DNA of 46,392 nt from JALHST01 sp038316335. GTDB taxonomy: Bacteria; Bacteroidota; Bacteroidia; Flavobacteriales; Flavobacteriaceae. A program made the position numbers and the translations under genes. Where the stretch lies: assembly GCA_038316335.1 (NCBI GenBank), contig JBBQAM010000033.1, positions 1 through 46,392 on the forward strand, read 5' to 3'. The notes under the pieces are model-generated. The model saw only the letters and a program-made list of their open reading frames with translations. It was not told the origin of the DNA and did not search any database. Positions 35,524-44,436 of the stretch are shown piece after piece. How positions within the stretch are numbered: position 1 is the stretch's first letter; each line of letters begins with the position of its first letter.

Positions 35524-37209
35524 ATGGGCAAAAATACTACCAATACCAGGGCGCAGGAATCGACCAATGCCATCGAGCGTTTATATATTACCATGCGGCA
35601 TCTGTTCAATCGCGGGTTTTATAAACCGACCGGGGTTTCTGGTGAATCGATCAAAAACGCCTTACTGCTTTTACGCCCTGAAATATATGGTTCAATTGCC
35701 GAGGAGAAGGCCGAACTGAATGGCCTTATCTATGTGCTTGAACGACTTCCCGAAGGCATTGAACAATGCCGATATATCAATCTAACTTCTGACGAAGGCT
35801 ATGGGAAATCACATTTTAAGGCCATAATTCCTCCTAAGCGACGTAGAAATTGCTATCGAATCGATGATGAGCAAATGAATATCGAAATAACCAGGGGCCG
35901 CTCTGATATATATGATATTTTAACTCACCTCACATTCCTATTTATCGAATCTCAAAAAATAGCGAAACGCGTCTTGATAGAGGACACCGATAAAACAATC
36001 CGAGATTGGGTAAAACTTGAGGCCGCACTCAAAAAGAAGGAACTGACCCAGGCGCAGCGGGAAGTGGCCCTAATTCATACGGCAAATATACTAGGCCGAT
36101 CCTTCGAGGAAATTATGGAGGTCTATCATAAATTTTCAACAAAACAAGAGCCGGAACGCTTTTTAAAGGTCATATTTTGGTTGGGCAAGCTGGCAATCGA
36201 GGAAGAGGTTACCGGAGAAAAAAGAATTATAACCTTTAGTGCAGTGCTGCGTGAGCGCTTAGGCCATCACATCCATGGGGAGCGCTGGGCCGAAATTATC
36301 AAGGAGACCTTGGCTAAAAATGGTCTGTTGAAAAGACCACTTCACATCATCAGTGCAAACATGCATAGTGTAATGAACTCCCTCTTTGCACGCAAGGCAC
36401 TGAATAAAGAATTCGCCACAAACGATGCAATCGAAATATACGAAGCCTTGAGTTCCCCATCGAACATTGAGCTTCGCGACAAAGTAATCCGGTTCGCCAA
36501 AAAGAATGGCATGATTGCCATTGATGACATTTCAGGGACGAATATAGATGTCCAGTTCTTCGATTTGGCCAAAATGGAACAAGGCGCATGCGGCTATGAA
36601 CTACCGAAAGGCATTTCAGATGGAGAAAAACCCGTTATATTTGTCATGGACTATGCCTTCGGTGAACAAGCATATGAATCCATTGACGAATTGTTAAAAC
36701 CCTATAAGGTAAAGAAGAATAAAGAAGTTTTTCTCAACGTAGCCTCTATTTCCGTCATGGGAAAAGCGGGCATCTTGGAAGGGGGCAAAGGGGATTTGAT
36801 GATTCCATCGGCACATATTTTTGAAGGCACGGCCGATAATTATCCTTTTAAAAACGAATTTTCGGCGAAGGATTTTGAAGGGCATGGCCTAAAGGTATTT
36901 GAGGGCACGATGGTTTCGGTTTTGGGAACGTCGCTCCAAAACAAGGATATATTGAAGTTTTTTCATCAATCTACCTGGAATGTCATAGGGCTTGAGATGG
37001 AAGGCGTTCACTACCAAAAGGCGATTCAATCGGCTTCAAGGATCCGAAAGAGTATACGTGAGGATGTCAAGGTGCGTTATGCGTATTATGCTTCTGATAA
37101 TCCGCTGGAAACAGGCAGCACACTTGCTTCCGGGGGCTTAGGTACAACAGGCGTCAAACCCACGTATTTGATAACCGATAAAATAATACAACAAATTTTT
37201 AATTCATAA
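35524..37209 (+). CDS. DUF6909-like protein with a PNP/phosphorylase-like C-terminus
   Basis: This is a 561-residue soluble protein from ATG 35524. It has no signal or membrane segment. The N-terminal half is helical and charged (ERLYITMRHLFNRGFYKPTG, LLLLRPEIYGSIAEEKAELN). I associate the whole with DUF6909 of Bacteroidota; the family number is from memory. The C-terminal 200 residues read like the purine nucleoside/uridine phosphorylase fold: ISVMGKAGILEGGKGDLMIP, IFEGTADNYPF, FEGTMVSVLGTSLQNKDIL, GLEMEGVHYQKA and RYAYYASDNPLETGSTLASG. The EME(G) and (I/A)SD strings sit at the spacing seen in that superfamily. It is 2 bases from the next gene, so it may lead the transcript into the glycan cluster. 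No function is asserted. Confidence 0.8.
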   Translation: MGKNTTNTRAQESTNAIERLYITMRHLFNRGFYKPTGVSGESIKNALLLLRPEIYGSIAEEKAELNGLIYVLERLPEGIEQCRYINLTSDEGYGKSHFKAIIPPKRRRNCYRIDDEQMNIEITRGRSDIYDILTHLTFLFIESQKIAKRVLIEDTDKTIRDWVKLEAALKKKELTQAQREVALIHTANILGRSFEEIMEVYHKFSTKQEPERFLKVIFWLGKLAIEEEVTGEKRIITFSAVLRERLGHHIHGERWAEIIKETLAKNGLLKRPLHIISANMHSVMNSLFARKALNKEFATNDAIEIYEALSSPSNIELRDKVIRFAKKNGMIAIDDISGTNIDVQFFDLAKMEQGACGYELPKGISDGEKPVIFVMDYAFGEQAYESIDELLKPYKVKKNKEVFLNVASISVMGKAGILEGGKGDLMIPSAHIFEGTADNYPFKNEFSAKDFEGHGLKVFEGTMVSVLGTSLQNKDILKFFHQSTWNVIGLEMEGVHYQKAIQSASRIRKSIREDVKVRYAYYASDNPLETGSTLASGGLGTTGVKPTYLITDKIIQQIFNS

Positions 37210-37211
37210 AA

Positions 37212-38222
37212 ATGGGAGACCAAATGCAACCGAACCCCTCGGGACAGAAAGAGGAGCTCGATTTAGGACACCTGCTAAAGTTCTTCGAAAAAGGCCTTGA
37301 CCGGATGTTCAGGACAATCCTTCGAATTTTCCTGTTCCTAAAAAGGAATGCGATTAAGCTAGGGGCCTTATTGATAGTAGGCCTTGTTATTGGTTTTTTG
37401 CTGAAGGAATTTGGCGATAAGAAATTGAAAAGCGAGGTAATCGTAAAACCCAACTTCGAGAGTGGCGATTACCTGTATGATGTGGTAGCTGAATTGCAGT
37501 CAAAAATCGTAGACAAGGACACCTTGTTTTTTAAAGACCTGGGCATCGATGTGAATGGCCTTAAGGACTTTGAAATCCAGGTACAACCTATCGAGAAAAA
37601 TGAACTTGACAAAGAGAAAATCAAGGAAAACAACAATTACCTTGACATATTACAGAATTATAAGGACAATGATTTTGTCCTTGAGGCGGTGCGATCAGAA
37701 GTGATAAAAAATGCCATACTCACCCATCGCATCACGTTCTCGCATAGAAATCCAAAAAAGGGGGAGGAATATGTTACGAAATTGTTGGGCTATATGAACA
37801 ACAATCCCTATTTCAATGAACTGAGAAAAGTGTATTCTGAAAATGCCATCATCAAAATCGAGAAGAATAAAGAGTTGATAAAGCAGATAGACGAGCTGAT
37901 TGCTAATTATTCAAAACAACTTTCGGCCAGTGAAAACAATCAAGGCCAGGAGGGATTTCTTTTATTCGATAAGGAAAAGGGCCTCGATGTTCCAAGTTTA
38001 TTATCCTTGAAGAACGGACTATTAAAGGAAATCGAGAAGAAACAGATCGAAGCCGTTGAACAGCGGGATGCCATAAGGATCATTAATCTTGGCAAGACCC
38101 AGGTTGTAGAAAAACAATTCCTTAACAATAGTACCCAATTGATTCCGACCATTTTTATCGGGGCTTTTTTACTTTGGTCTTTACTTGCATATTTGGATCG
38201 GAAGTCAAAACAATTGCTTTGA
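37212..38222 (+). CDS. Wzz-like chain-length-determinant-type membrane protein
   Basis: This is a 336-residue protein. The first transmembrane helix lies near 50-66 (KLGALLIVGLVIGFLLKEFG) and the second near the C-terminus (about 309-327, LIPTIFIGAFLLWSLLAYLD). The periplasmic part between them is highly charged and partly coiled coil, rich in Lys/Glu/Asn. Two terminal helices around a helical periplasmic body is the layout of the Wzz/PCP-1 proteins that set O-antigen length, and its place before the rfb genes fits. The first residues are a proline-rich cytoplasmic tail. Sequence resemblance to Wzz is weak. The start is 2 bases past the DUF6909 stop. Confidence 0.7.
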   Translation: MGDQMQPNPSGQKEELDLGHLLKFFEKGLDRMFRTILRIFLFLKRNAIKLGALLIVGLVIGFLLKEFGDKKLKSEVIVKPNFESGDYLYDVVAELQSKIVDKDTLFFKDLGIDVNGLKDFEIQVQPIEKNELDKEKIKENNNYLDILQNYKDNDFVLEAVRSEVIKNAILTHRITFSHRNPKKGEEYVTKLLGYMNNNPYFNELRKVYSENAIIKIEKNKELIKQIDELIANYSKQLSASENNQGQEGFLLFDKEKGLDVPSLLSLKNGLLKEIEKKQIEAVEQRDAIRIINLGKTQVVEKQFLNNSTQLIPTIFIGAFLLWSLLAYLDRKSKQLL

Positions 38223-38282
38223 AATCGCCAATATACCAAGCGGCACATTTTTAATTCGAATACTCATAAATAATAGCTTTTC

Positions 38283-39326
38283 ATGAAAATTTTGATTACT
38301 GGAGGCGCAGGCTTTATTGGCTCTCATGTGGTACGGCGTTTTGTCAATACCTATCCGGATTATACGATCTACAACCTAGATGCCTTGACCTATGCCGGCA
38401 ACTTGGAAAATTTGAGGGATATAGAAAGCCGATCGAACTATACCTTTATCAAAGGGGACATCGTAGATCAGGAATTCATAGCGCAGTTGTTTGAAACCTA
38501 TCAATTCGATGGCATTGTGCATTTGGCTGCAGAATCACATGTCGATCGTTCGATTACCGATCCCTTGGCATTTGTACGAACGAATATTATAGGTACCGTA
38601 AATTTATTGAATGCTGCAAGGGATGCATGGGGAAAAGATCTAGAAGGAAAGCGATTTTATCATATCAGTACCGATGAAGTCTATGGATCCCTAGGGGCGG
38701 AAGGTCTTTTCACCGAACATACCCCCTATGACCCGAATTCGCCTTATTCGGCTTCCAAGGCCAGTTCGGATCATTTTGTGAGGGCATATGGCGAAACATA
38801 TGGGTTGCCATTTGTCATTACGAACTGTTCCAACAACTATGGTCCCAATCATTTTCCGGAAAAATTGATTCCCTTATTTATCAATAATATTATAGAGAAC
38901 AAGTCCTTGCCGGTATATGGAGATGGAAAATACACCCGCGATTGGTTGTTCGTGGAAGATCATGCGGTTGCTATAGACCTCGTTTTTCACAAGGGCAGGA
39001 ATCATGAAACGTATAATATCGGGGGGTTTAACGAATGGCAAAACATCGAGCTGGTCAGATTGCTCTGTCAATTAATGGATACCAAACTAGGGCGTCACAT
39101 GGGCACTTCAGAAGCCTTAATCACCTATGTGAGAGATCGCCCAGGTCATGACTTGCGATATGCCATTGACGCTACAAAAATTAACAAAGAGCTCGGCTGG
39201 AAGCCCTCAGTGACCTTCGAAGAAGGGTTGGAACGAACCATAGACTGGTATCTTGCGAATAAGGAGTGGCTTTCCCATGTCACTTCCGGGGATTACAAGG
39301 AATATTACCACAAAATGTATAGTTAG
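38283..39326 (+). CDS. rfbB: dTDP-glucose 4,6-dehydratase
   Basis: This is a 347-residue enzyme of the extended SDR family that converts dTDP-glucose to dTDP-4-keto-6-deoxyglucose, step 2 of dTDP-L-rhamnose synthesis. The NAD-binding GGAGFIGSHVVRRF is at the start, STDEVYGSLG holds the catalytic Thr-Asp-Glu, and the YxxxK pair is in SPYSASKASSDHFVRAYG. The C-terminal GHDLRYAIDATKINKELGWK is normal. It is the first rhamnose gene here, separated by a 179-bp gap from rfbA, while the other three genes overlap. Confidence 0.96.
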   Translation: MKILITGGAGFIGSHVVRRFVNTYPDYTIYNLDALTYAGNLENLRDIESRSNYTFIKGDIVDQEFIAQLFETYQFDGIVHLAAESHVDRSITDPLAFVRTNIIGTVNLLNAARDAWGKDLEGKRFYHISTDEVYGSLGAEGLFTEHTPYDPNSPYSASKASSDHFVRAYGETYGLPFVITNCSNNYGPNHFPEKLIPLFINNIIENKSLPVYGDGKYTRDWLFVEDHAVAIDLVFHKGRNHETYNIGGFNEWQNIELVRLLCQLMDTKLGRHMGTSEALITYVRDRPGHDLRYAIDATKINKELGWKPSVTFEEGLERTIDWYLANKEWLSHVTSGDYKEYYHKMYS

Positions 39327-39344
39327 TAAATAAATAGGTTTTAG

Positions 39345-39509
39345 ATGCTGCAGAAAACACAGAATAGGTTGATGGAATATGGTGCTCGATTTAAGAAATC
39401 GCTGCTTTTTTCTTCCCATCCGGGTGTTTTAGGATTCTTGCGTAACTATCGTTATGGAGTTACCTTGCAATCAACGAATAAACGTACGAATCAAATGACC
39501 AAAAGATGA
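39345..39509 (+). CDS. Possible small ORF (54 aa) coupled to rfbA
   Basis: An ATG at 39345 opens a 54-codon frame that ends in TGA overlapping the rfbA ATG (ATGA at 39506-39509), the arrangement used throughout this cluster for coupled genes. The product starts MLQKTQNRLMEYGARFKKSL and is basic (net positive), with no motif, signal or membrane segment that I recognise. It could be a leader for coupled translation, a remnant of a lost gene, or chance. The only evidence is the overlap and the absence of another explanation for the 179-bp gap. Confidence 0.3.
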   Translation: MLQKTQNRLMEYGARFKKSLLFSSHPGVLGFLRNYRYGVTLQSTNKRTNQMTKR

Positions 39510-40375
39510 AAGGAATCATACTAGCAGGAGGATCTGGAACCCGCCTTCATCCATTGACCTTATCAGTAAGTAAGCAGTTGATGCCTATCTACGACAAACC
39601 CATGATCTATTATCCTTTATCTACCCTGATGTATTCGGGGATTCGTGAAATTCTTATTATTTCTACTCCCAAAGACCTTCCGCTGTTCAAAGAATTGCTC
39701 GGGGATGGAAAAAAATATGGGTGCTCTTTTTCCTATGCCGTTCAGGAGGCTCCCAACGGGCTGGCAGAAGCATTTATTATAGGCGCAGAATTTATCGGGA
39801 AAGAGAAAGTAGCATTGATTTTAGGCGACAATATCTTTTACGGATCGGGCCTGTCAAAACTATTGCAATCAAACAATGACCCGGAAGGGGGTATTATCTA
39901 TGCGTATCGGGTACATGATCCAGAACGATACGGAGTAGTTGATTTTGATGCACAGGGAAGGGCGATTAGTATTGAGGAAAAGCCTGTTGATCCCAAATCG
40001 AATTACGCAGTCCCCGGAATTTATTTTTATGATAATGACGTTGTTGAAATTGCAAGGAATATACCACCGAGTCATCGAGGTGAACTTGAGATTACCGACG
40101 TGAACAAAGTGTACCTTAAAAGAGGAAAACTCAGTGTTAGTATTTTAGATCGCGGTACCGCTTGGTTGGATACGGGTACGTTTCAGTCGCTCATGCAAGC
40201 CTCTCAATTTGTGGAGGTCATAGAAGAACGACAAGGCTTAAAAATCGGGGCGATCGAAGCGGCCGCCTTTGAAATGGGCTATATTGACAAAGATAGTTTC
40301 AAAGCCTTGGCCGAGCCTTTGATGAAAAGCGGTTATGGCAAAAATTTATTAGGGATCCTAAATAGAGGCCAATGA
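39506..40375 (+). CDS. rfbA: Glucose-1-phosphate thymidylyltransferase
   Basis: This is a 289-residue nucleotidyltransferase that makes dTDP-glucose from dTTP and glucose-1-phosphate, step 1 of the rhamnose pathway. GIILAGGSGTRLHPLT is the nucleotide-binding start; KPMIYYPLSTLM, VALILGDNIFYGSGL and YAVPGIYFYDNDV follow, and ITDVNKVYL and GTAWLDTGT complete the active site. The length is exactly typical. Its stop overlaps rfbC by 4 bases (ATGA). Confidence 0.97.
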   Translation: MKGIILAGGSGTRLHPLTLSVSKQLMPIYDKPMIYYPLSTLMYSGIREILIISTPKDLPLFKELLGDGKKYGCSFSYAVQEAPNGLAEAFIIGAEFIGKEKVALILGDNIFYGSGLSKLLQSNNDPEGGIIYAYRVHDPERYGVVDFDAQGRAISIEEKPVDPKSNYAVPGIYFYDNDVVEIARNIPPSHRGELEITDVNKVYLKRGKLSVSILDRGTAWLDTGTFQSLMQASQFVEVIEERQGLKIGAIEAAAFEMGYIDKDSFKALAEPLMKSGYGKNLLGILNRGQ

Positions 40376-40917
40376 CTTTTATAGAAACGGGGCTCAAGGG
40401 TTGTTTTATACTCGAACCACGCATATTCAGTGATGATAGGGGGTATTTTATGGAATCTTTTAATAAGACGGAGTTTGAAAAGGCCGTTGGCACCCCCGTG
40501 AATTTTGTACAAGATAACCAGTCATTTTCGACAAAAGGCGTTTTAAGGGGGCTTCATTACCAAATTGGAGCGTATGCACAGGCTAAATTAGTTCGAGTCC
40601 TCAATGGTAGTGTACTCGATATTGCTGTTGACCTAAGAAAAAAATCGCCCACATTTGGGCAGTATCTGGCCGTTGAATTGAGTGCTGAAAATAAAATACA
40701 ACTATTTATACCAAAAGGTTTTGCGCATGGTTTTGTAGTTCTAAGTGACGCAGCTGATTTCTTCTATAAATGCGATAATTATTACAATAAGGAATCTGAA
40801 GGGGGTATTTTCTATGCAGACCCGTCCTTGGCCATTGATTGGAAATTGCCACACGACCAGCTGATAGTTTCCGAGAAAGATTTAGTTTTACCAAGCCTCA
40901 ATAAAGCACGATTATAA
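40372..40917 (+). CDS. rfbC: dTDP-4-dehydrorhamnose 3,5-epimerase
   Basis: This is a 181-residue cupin-type enzyme, step 3 of dTDP-L-rhamnose synthesis. RGYFMESFNKTEF, QDNQSFSTKGVLRGLHYQIG with the catalytic His of LRGLHYQ, and FIPKGFAHGFVVLSDAADF are all characteristic. It overlaps rfbA by 4 bases and meets rfbD at a shared A (TAATG), so the genes are translationally coupled. Confidence 0.96.
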   Translation: MTFIETGLKGCFILEPRIFSDDRGYFMESFNKTEFEKAVGTPVNFVQDNQSFSTKGVLRGLHYQIGAYAQAKLVRVLNGSVLDIAVDLRKKSPTFGQYLAVELSAENKIQLFIPKGFAHGFVVLSDAADFFYKCDNYYNKESEGGIFYADPSLAIDWKLPHDQLIVSEKDLVLPSLNKARL

Positions 40918-41768
40918 TGAAGATATTGATAACGGGGGCAGATGGCCAACTAGGAAAAAGCATACAGGATGTTGCCAAGGAGCATCCGCAACTTGGGTTT
41001 GTCGCCACTGATTATCGAGAGCTTGATATTACGGATCCAAATAAAATAGATGCATTTTTTAAGGATCAAGCCTTTGATTATTGTGTAAACTGTGCAGCAT
41101 ATACCATGGTCGATAAAGCAGAATCGGAAATTGACCGGGCATTTCAAATAAATGCTGATGCAGTCGATTATTTGGCGATCGCCTGCAAGAAATACGATGT
41201 TTGTTTTATCCATATTTCTACTGACTTTGTTTTTGATGGCGAAAAAAAAGTGCCCTATACGGAAGAAGACATCCCGAATCCTATTAATGTTTATGGCCTC
41301 TCGAAATTAAAAGGGGAACAATTTATCCAGGATCGGCTTGAAAATTATTTTATTATCAGAACATCATGGGTATATTCTGAATATGGAAATAATTTTGTCA
41401 AAAGCATGTTGCGATTGGCAAAAGACCGTGACACCATAAATGTCGTAAATGATCAAATCGGATCACCCACCAATGCAAAAGACCTGGCAAATGTCATTGT
41501 ACGGCTCATCACAGAAAACAGCGTTAAATATGGGCTATATCACTACAGTAATAAGGGAGTAACAAGTTGGTACGATTTTGCCAGGGCTATATTTGACGAA
41601 AAAAAGATCCCAATCATCGTTCGGCCAATTCCTTCCATTGAATATCCAACGCCGGCCAAACGCCCAAAATACAGCGTACTTGAAACATCAAAAATAAGGG
41701 AAGCATTGCTACTCGATATCCCCTTTTGGGGTGAAAGCTTAAAAATAACCTGTAAGGACCAAGCATGA
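40917..41768 (+). CDS. rfbD: dTDP-4-dehydrorhamnose reductase
   Basis: This is a 283-residue SDR enzyme that reduces dTDP-4-dehydro-6-deoxy-L-mannose to dTDP-L-rhamnose, the last pathway step. It starts KILITGADGQLGKSIQDVAK, with the catalytic STDFVFDGEKKVPYTE and YGLSKLKGE motifs, and ends with a typical substrate-binding segment. It overlaps the next gene by 4 bases, which ties the methyltransferase to the rhamnose operon. Confidence 0.96.
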   Translation: MKILITGADGQLGKSIQDVAKEHPQLGFVATDYRELDITDPNKIDAFFKDQAFDYCVNCAAYTMVDKAESEIDRAFQINADAVDYLAIACKKYDVCFIHISTDFVFDGEKKVPYTEEDIPNPINVYGLSKLKGEQFIQDRLENYFIIRTSWVYSEYGNNFVKSMLRLAKDRDTINVVNDQIGSPTNAKDLANVIVRLITENSVKYGLYHYSNKGVTSWYDFARAIFDEKKIPIIVRPIPSIEYPTPAKRPKYSVLETSKIREALLLDIPFWGESLKITCKDQA

Positions 41769-43471
41769 AAGTAAATGAACTCATATTCGATTCGAAAGAT
41801 AGAATCTATATAAACCAGGACAACATCATAGATTACAGCGATGGCGAAAAAAAGGAGCAATATATTTATGACTCCTTAAAAGCTTCTGGTGACAACTCTA
41901 TTTTTTCTACTGAATTGCTTAATAAAATAAGGGATTGGAGCAGTGAATATCATTTTTCGACCTATCGTTCAAATATTTTAAGACCCATAAATATCAATAA
42001 AAACCATACCGTCCTTGAGATTGGGGCTGGATGCGGTGCGATTTCGAGGTATTTAGGGGAAACGGGAGCCTTGGTTACCTCGGTCGAAGGTAGTTTGTCA
42101 AGGGCCCGTTGTGCTCGCCAACGATGCAAAGATCTTGACAATGTAACGGTAATATGCAGCAATGTCGAGGAAGTAGAGTTTGATCGAAAATTCGACATTA
42201 TTACGCTGATCGGGGTATTTGAGTATACTGCCAAATATTCAAAACGGGAGAACCCATTTCATTCTGCTCTTGAGCACTACCGAAGTTTGCTTGCGCCCAA
42301 TGGCGTTTTAATCATTGCCATTGAAAACAAATTGGGGCTCAAATATTTTTCTGGATATAATGAGGATCATACCGGAAAGCCGTATGTTGGTCTTGAAAGC
42401 AAGTATGGGGCAAAAGATATCACGACTTTTGGAAGAACCGAAATACACGATCTATTATTGGAATGTAAATTTCAGACTGTTGAATTTTTATATCCATTTC
42501 CCGATTATAAACTGCCCAAGGTGGTACTCTCAGAACAAGGGTTTGAAAAAGAGGAATTTAATAGCACCGATTTGATAAAGTTCACTAAGGATAGGCATTA
42601 TAGTCCCAAACCGAAGGCGAATCTTCTTCATGAAAAATTGGTGTGGTCTTCATTAGATGAGAACAAAATCATCAAAGACCTTTCAAATTCCTTTTTAATA
42701 GTTGCCAGTCCCGCTGAATCTAGTAACATGATCGATTCATCACTTTTAGCCCAGTTTTATACGTGCAACCGATACGAGCCTTTTAATATGAATACCACCT
42801 TTTTATATCAGGGCGATAAAATCGTGGTTACCAAAAATCGTTTGGGATCAGAGAATTTTGAGGGGAAGATGAAACTAGCGGGGATAGAAAAAAACAACGA
42901 GGCTGAGATTGGCTATATCAAGGGTTCCAACTTGCACCACCTGATGGAAGAGGCGCTTTATAAAAAGCGGTATTCAGAATTTGAAAATCTGATGTCATTA
43001 TGGGTGCAATATCTTCGAAAGGAAACTTTGATTGAAAACCAGGCTGTAGACTGGACAAAAATAGCGGTTCGCCCCGAATTTTTTGATGCCTTACCGTTTA
43101 ATTTCATTCTCGACGGAAACAGCAATCTAAGATTGTTCGACCAAGAATGGAAAGTTTTGGATTCGTTTGACATCACCTTCCTTGTGGTGCGCTATTTGAC
43201 CATTATTAAGAAGCGGCGTGGATTGTATTATGGCTATTCAAGATCCTATTTGGGATTTGTAAACAAGACGCTTTTGAATTGCGGACTACCTGCCATTTCA
43301 GCGGGTAAATTAAGACGCTGGGAACGGCTCGACCAAAACATACGGAGCAAGGTTAATGTCATTGGTGGTCTGACCCCATTTAATTTGATAAAATCATTTT
43401 TGATATTGGTGCTTTTTCAACTAAAGGATATCAAGGACCATTTACTTTATGGGACTTTTGCCCAACGTTAA
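41765..43471 (+). CDS. Large SAM-dependent methyltransferase with possible kinase-like C-terminal domain
   Basis: This is a 568-residue protein. SAM motif I is VLEIGAGCGAISRYLGETG near 80-98, followed by VTSVEGS (motif II) and FDIITLIGVFEYT (motif IV). The class I fold covers about 60-250. The remaining 300 residues are unlike a methyltransferase. They contain YIKGSNLHHLMEEALYKKRY, then FNFILDGNSNLRLFDQEWKV (about 440-460), which resembles the N-x-x-x-D...D-x-E-W signature of aminoglycoside-phosphotransferase-type kinase folds. Bifunctional methyltransferase-kinases such as WbdD cap O-antigen chains. Here the order is methyltransferase then kinase-like, so a glycan-capping role is plausible but unproved. 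It overlaps rfbD by 4 bases. Confidence 0.8.
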   Translation: MKVNELIFDSKDRIYINQDNIIDYSDGEKKEQYIYDSLKASGDNSIFSTELLNKIRDWSSEYHFSTYRSNILRPININKNHTVLEIGAGCGAISRYLGETGALVTSVEGSLSRARCARQRCKDLDNVTVICSNVEEVEFDRKFDIITLIGVFEYTAKYSKRENPFHSALEHYRSLLAPNGVLIIAIENKLGLKYFSGYNEDHTGKPYVGLESKYGAKDITTFGRTEIHDLLLECKFQTVEFLYPFPDYKLPKVVLSEQGFEKEEFNSTDLIKFTKDRHYSPKPKANLLHEKLVWSSLDENKIIKDLSNSFLIVASPAESSNMIDSSLLAQFYTCNRYEPFNMNTTFLYQGDKIVVTKNRLGSENFEGKMKLAGIEKNNEAEIGYIKGSNLHHLMEEALYKKRYSEFENLMSLWVQYLRKETLIENQAVDWTKIAVRPEFFDALPFNFILDGNSNLRLFDQEWKVLDSFDITFLVVRYLTIIKKRRGLYYGYSRSYLGFVNKTLLNCGLPAISAGKLRRWERLDQNIRSKVNVIGGLTPFNLIKSFLILVLFQLKDIKDHLLYGTFAQR

Positions 43472-43481
43472 TACGTTTCAA

Positions 43482-44429
43482 ATGATATGTGATCATATAC
43501 GAAGAACCCGTCCTAAATTTTCTGGAATATGGCTCGTGTTTGCATTGCTGTTCATTACATGTTCAGACCAGGATGATAAAATTGCCGTTTTGCCGGTGCA
43601 GGAATATCCGGAGCGGAAACAAGATTTCTCGTTATGGCAATTAGAGCAGTTTGGGGGGGAATCCCAAATGGGGTATATTCTTAGAACAGATGATGACCAT
43701 ATCATTGTTGTTGATGGGGGAAGGCCTTATGCAGCTCGATTTTTGGTAGATTACCTTGTTCAATTGGGGGGCACGGTCGATATGTGGTTGACCACACATC
43801 CTCACATTGATCATATTGGGGCCTTAGATGAAATAATCAAGGATGGTCGCGTAACGATCAAAAGTATTGTACAGTCGACAATCGACGAGGAGCTGGTAAA
43901 GGTGCATGAACCCCAGTCATATGATTTGGTCCGGGACTATTACCAAAATCTAAAACGTTCTGGTATTCCTGTAATAGATGTATCCCAAGGCGATGTTTTT
44001 ATGTTGGGAGATGGGGTAGAATTAAAAATATTAGGGGACAGAAACGAAAAAATCCTGGTAAACTTGGTAAACAACTCTTCTTTGACCTTCAAAATCACCA
44101 GTAAATCGAAGCGGGTACTGTTTTTGGGCGATTTAGGGGTCGAAGGGGGTAATGAGATTCTTAAGAACGTTGCACCGGAAGACCTGCGGGCTGATTATGT
44201 GCAAATGGCACATCACGGGCAGGATGGCGTTGATAAGAATTTTTATGAACAGGTAGGGGCCGCTTTTGCACTCTGGCCAACGCCGATTTGGCTATGGGAA
44301 AACAATTTAGATGCAAAAGGCTTTAATACAGGATCCTGGAAAACACTTGCAGTACGCAGGTGGGTTGAGGAATTACATATAAAAAGAAACATTGTTTCTG
44401 GGATAGAGGGCACTCAACAAATAGATTAA
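43482..44429 (+). CDS. MBL-fold metallo-hydrolase lipoprotein (ComEC/Rec2-like)
   Basis: This is a 315-residue protein from ATG 43482. A frame from 43449 overlaps the previous gene by 23 bases and adds 11 residues before the signal. The signal ends with a lipobox-like FITC (Cys27). The MBL core is clear: TTHPHIDHIGALDEIIKDG is the HxHxDH zinc motif, LFLGDLGVEGG supplies the next Asp ligand, and MAHHGQDGVD the final His. The ComEC-type domain is common in free-standing proteins, but a secreted lipoprotein form inside an O-antigen operon is unusual. A role in glycan or lipid-carrier hydrolysis is speculative. Confidence 0.85.
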   Translation: MICDHIRRTRPKFSGIWLVFALLFITCSDQDDKIAVLPVQEYPERKQDFSLWQLEQFGGESQMGYILRTDDDHIIVVDGGRPYAARFLVDYLVQLGGTVDMWLTTHPHIDHIGALDEIIKDGRVTIKSIVQSTIDEELVKVHEPQSYDLVRDYYQNLKRSGIPVIDVSQGDVFMLGDGVELKILGDRNEKILVNLVNNSSLTFKITSKSKRVLFLGDLGVEGGNEILKNVAPEDLRADYVQMAHHGQDGVDKNFYEQVGAAFALWPTPIWLWENNLDAKGFNTGSWKTLAVRRWVEELHIKRNIVSGIEGTQQID

Positions 44430-44436
44430 ACACCCT

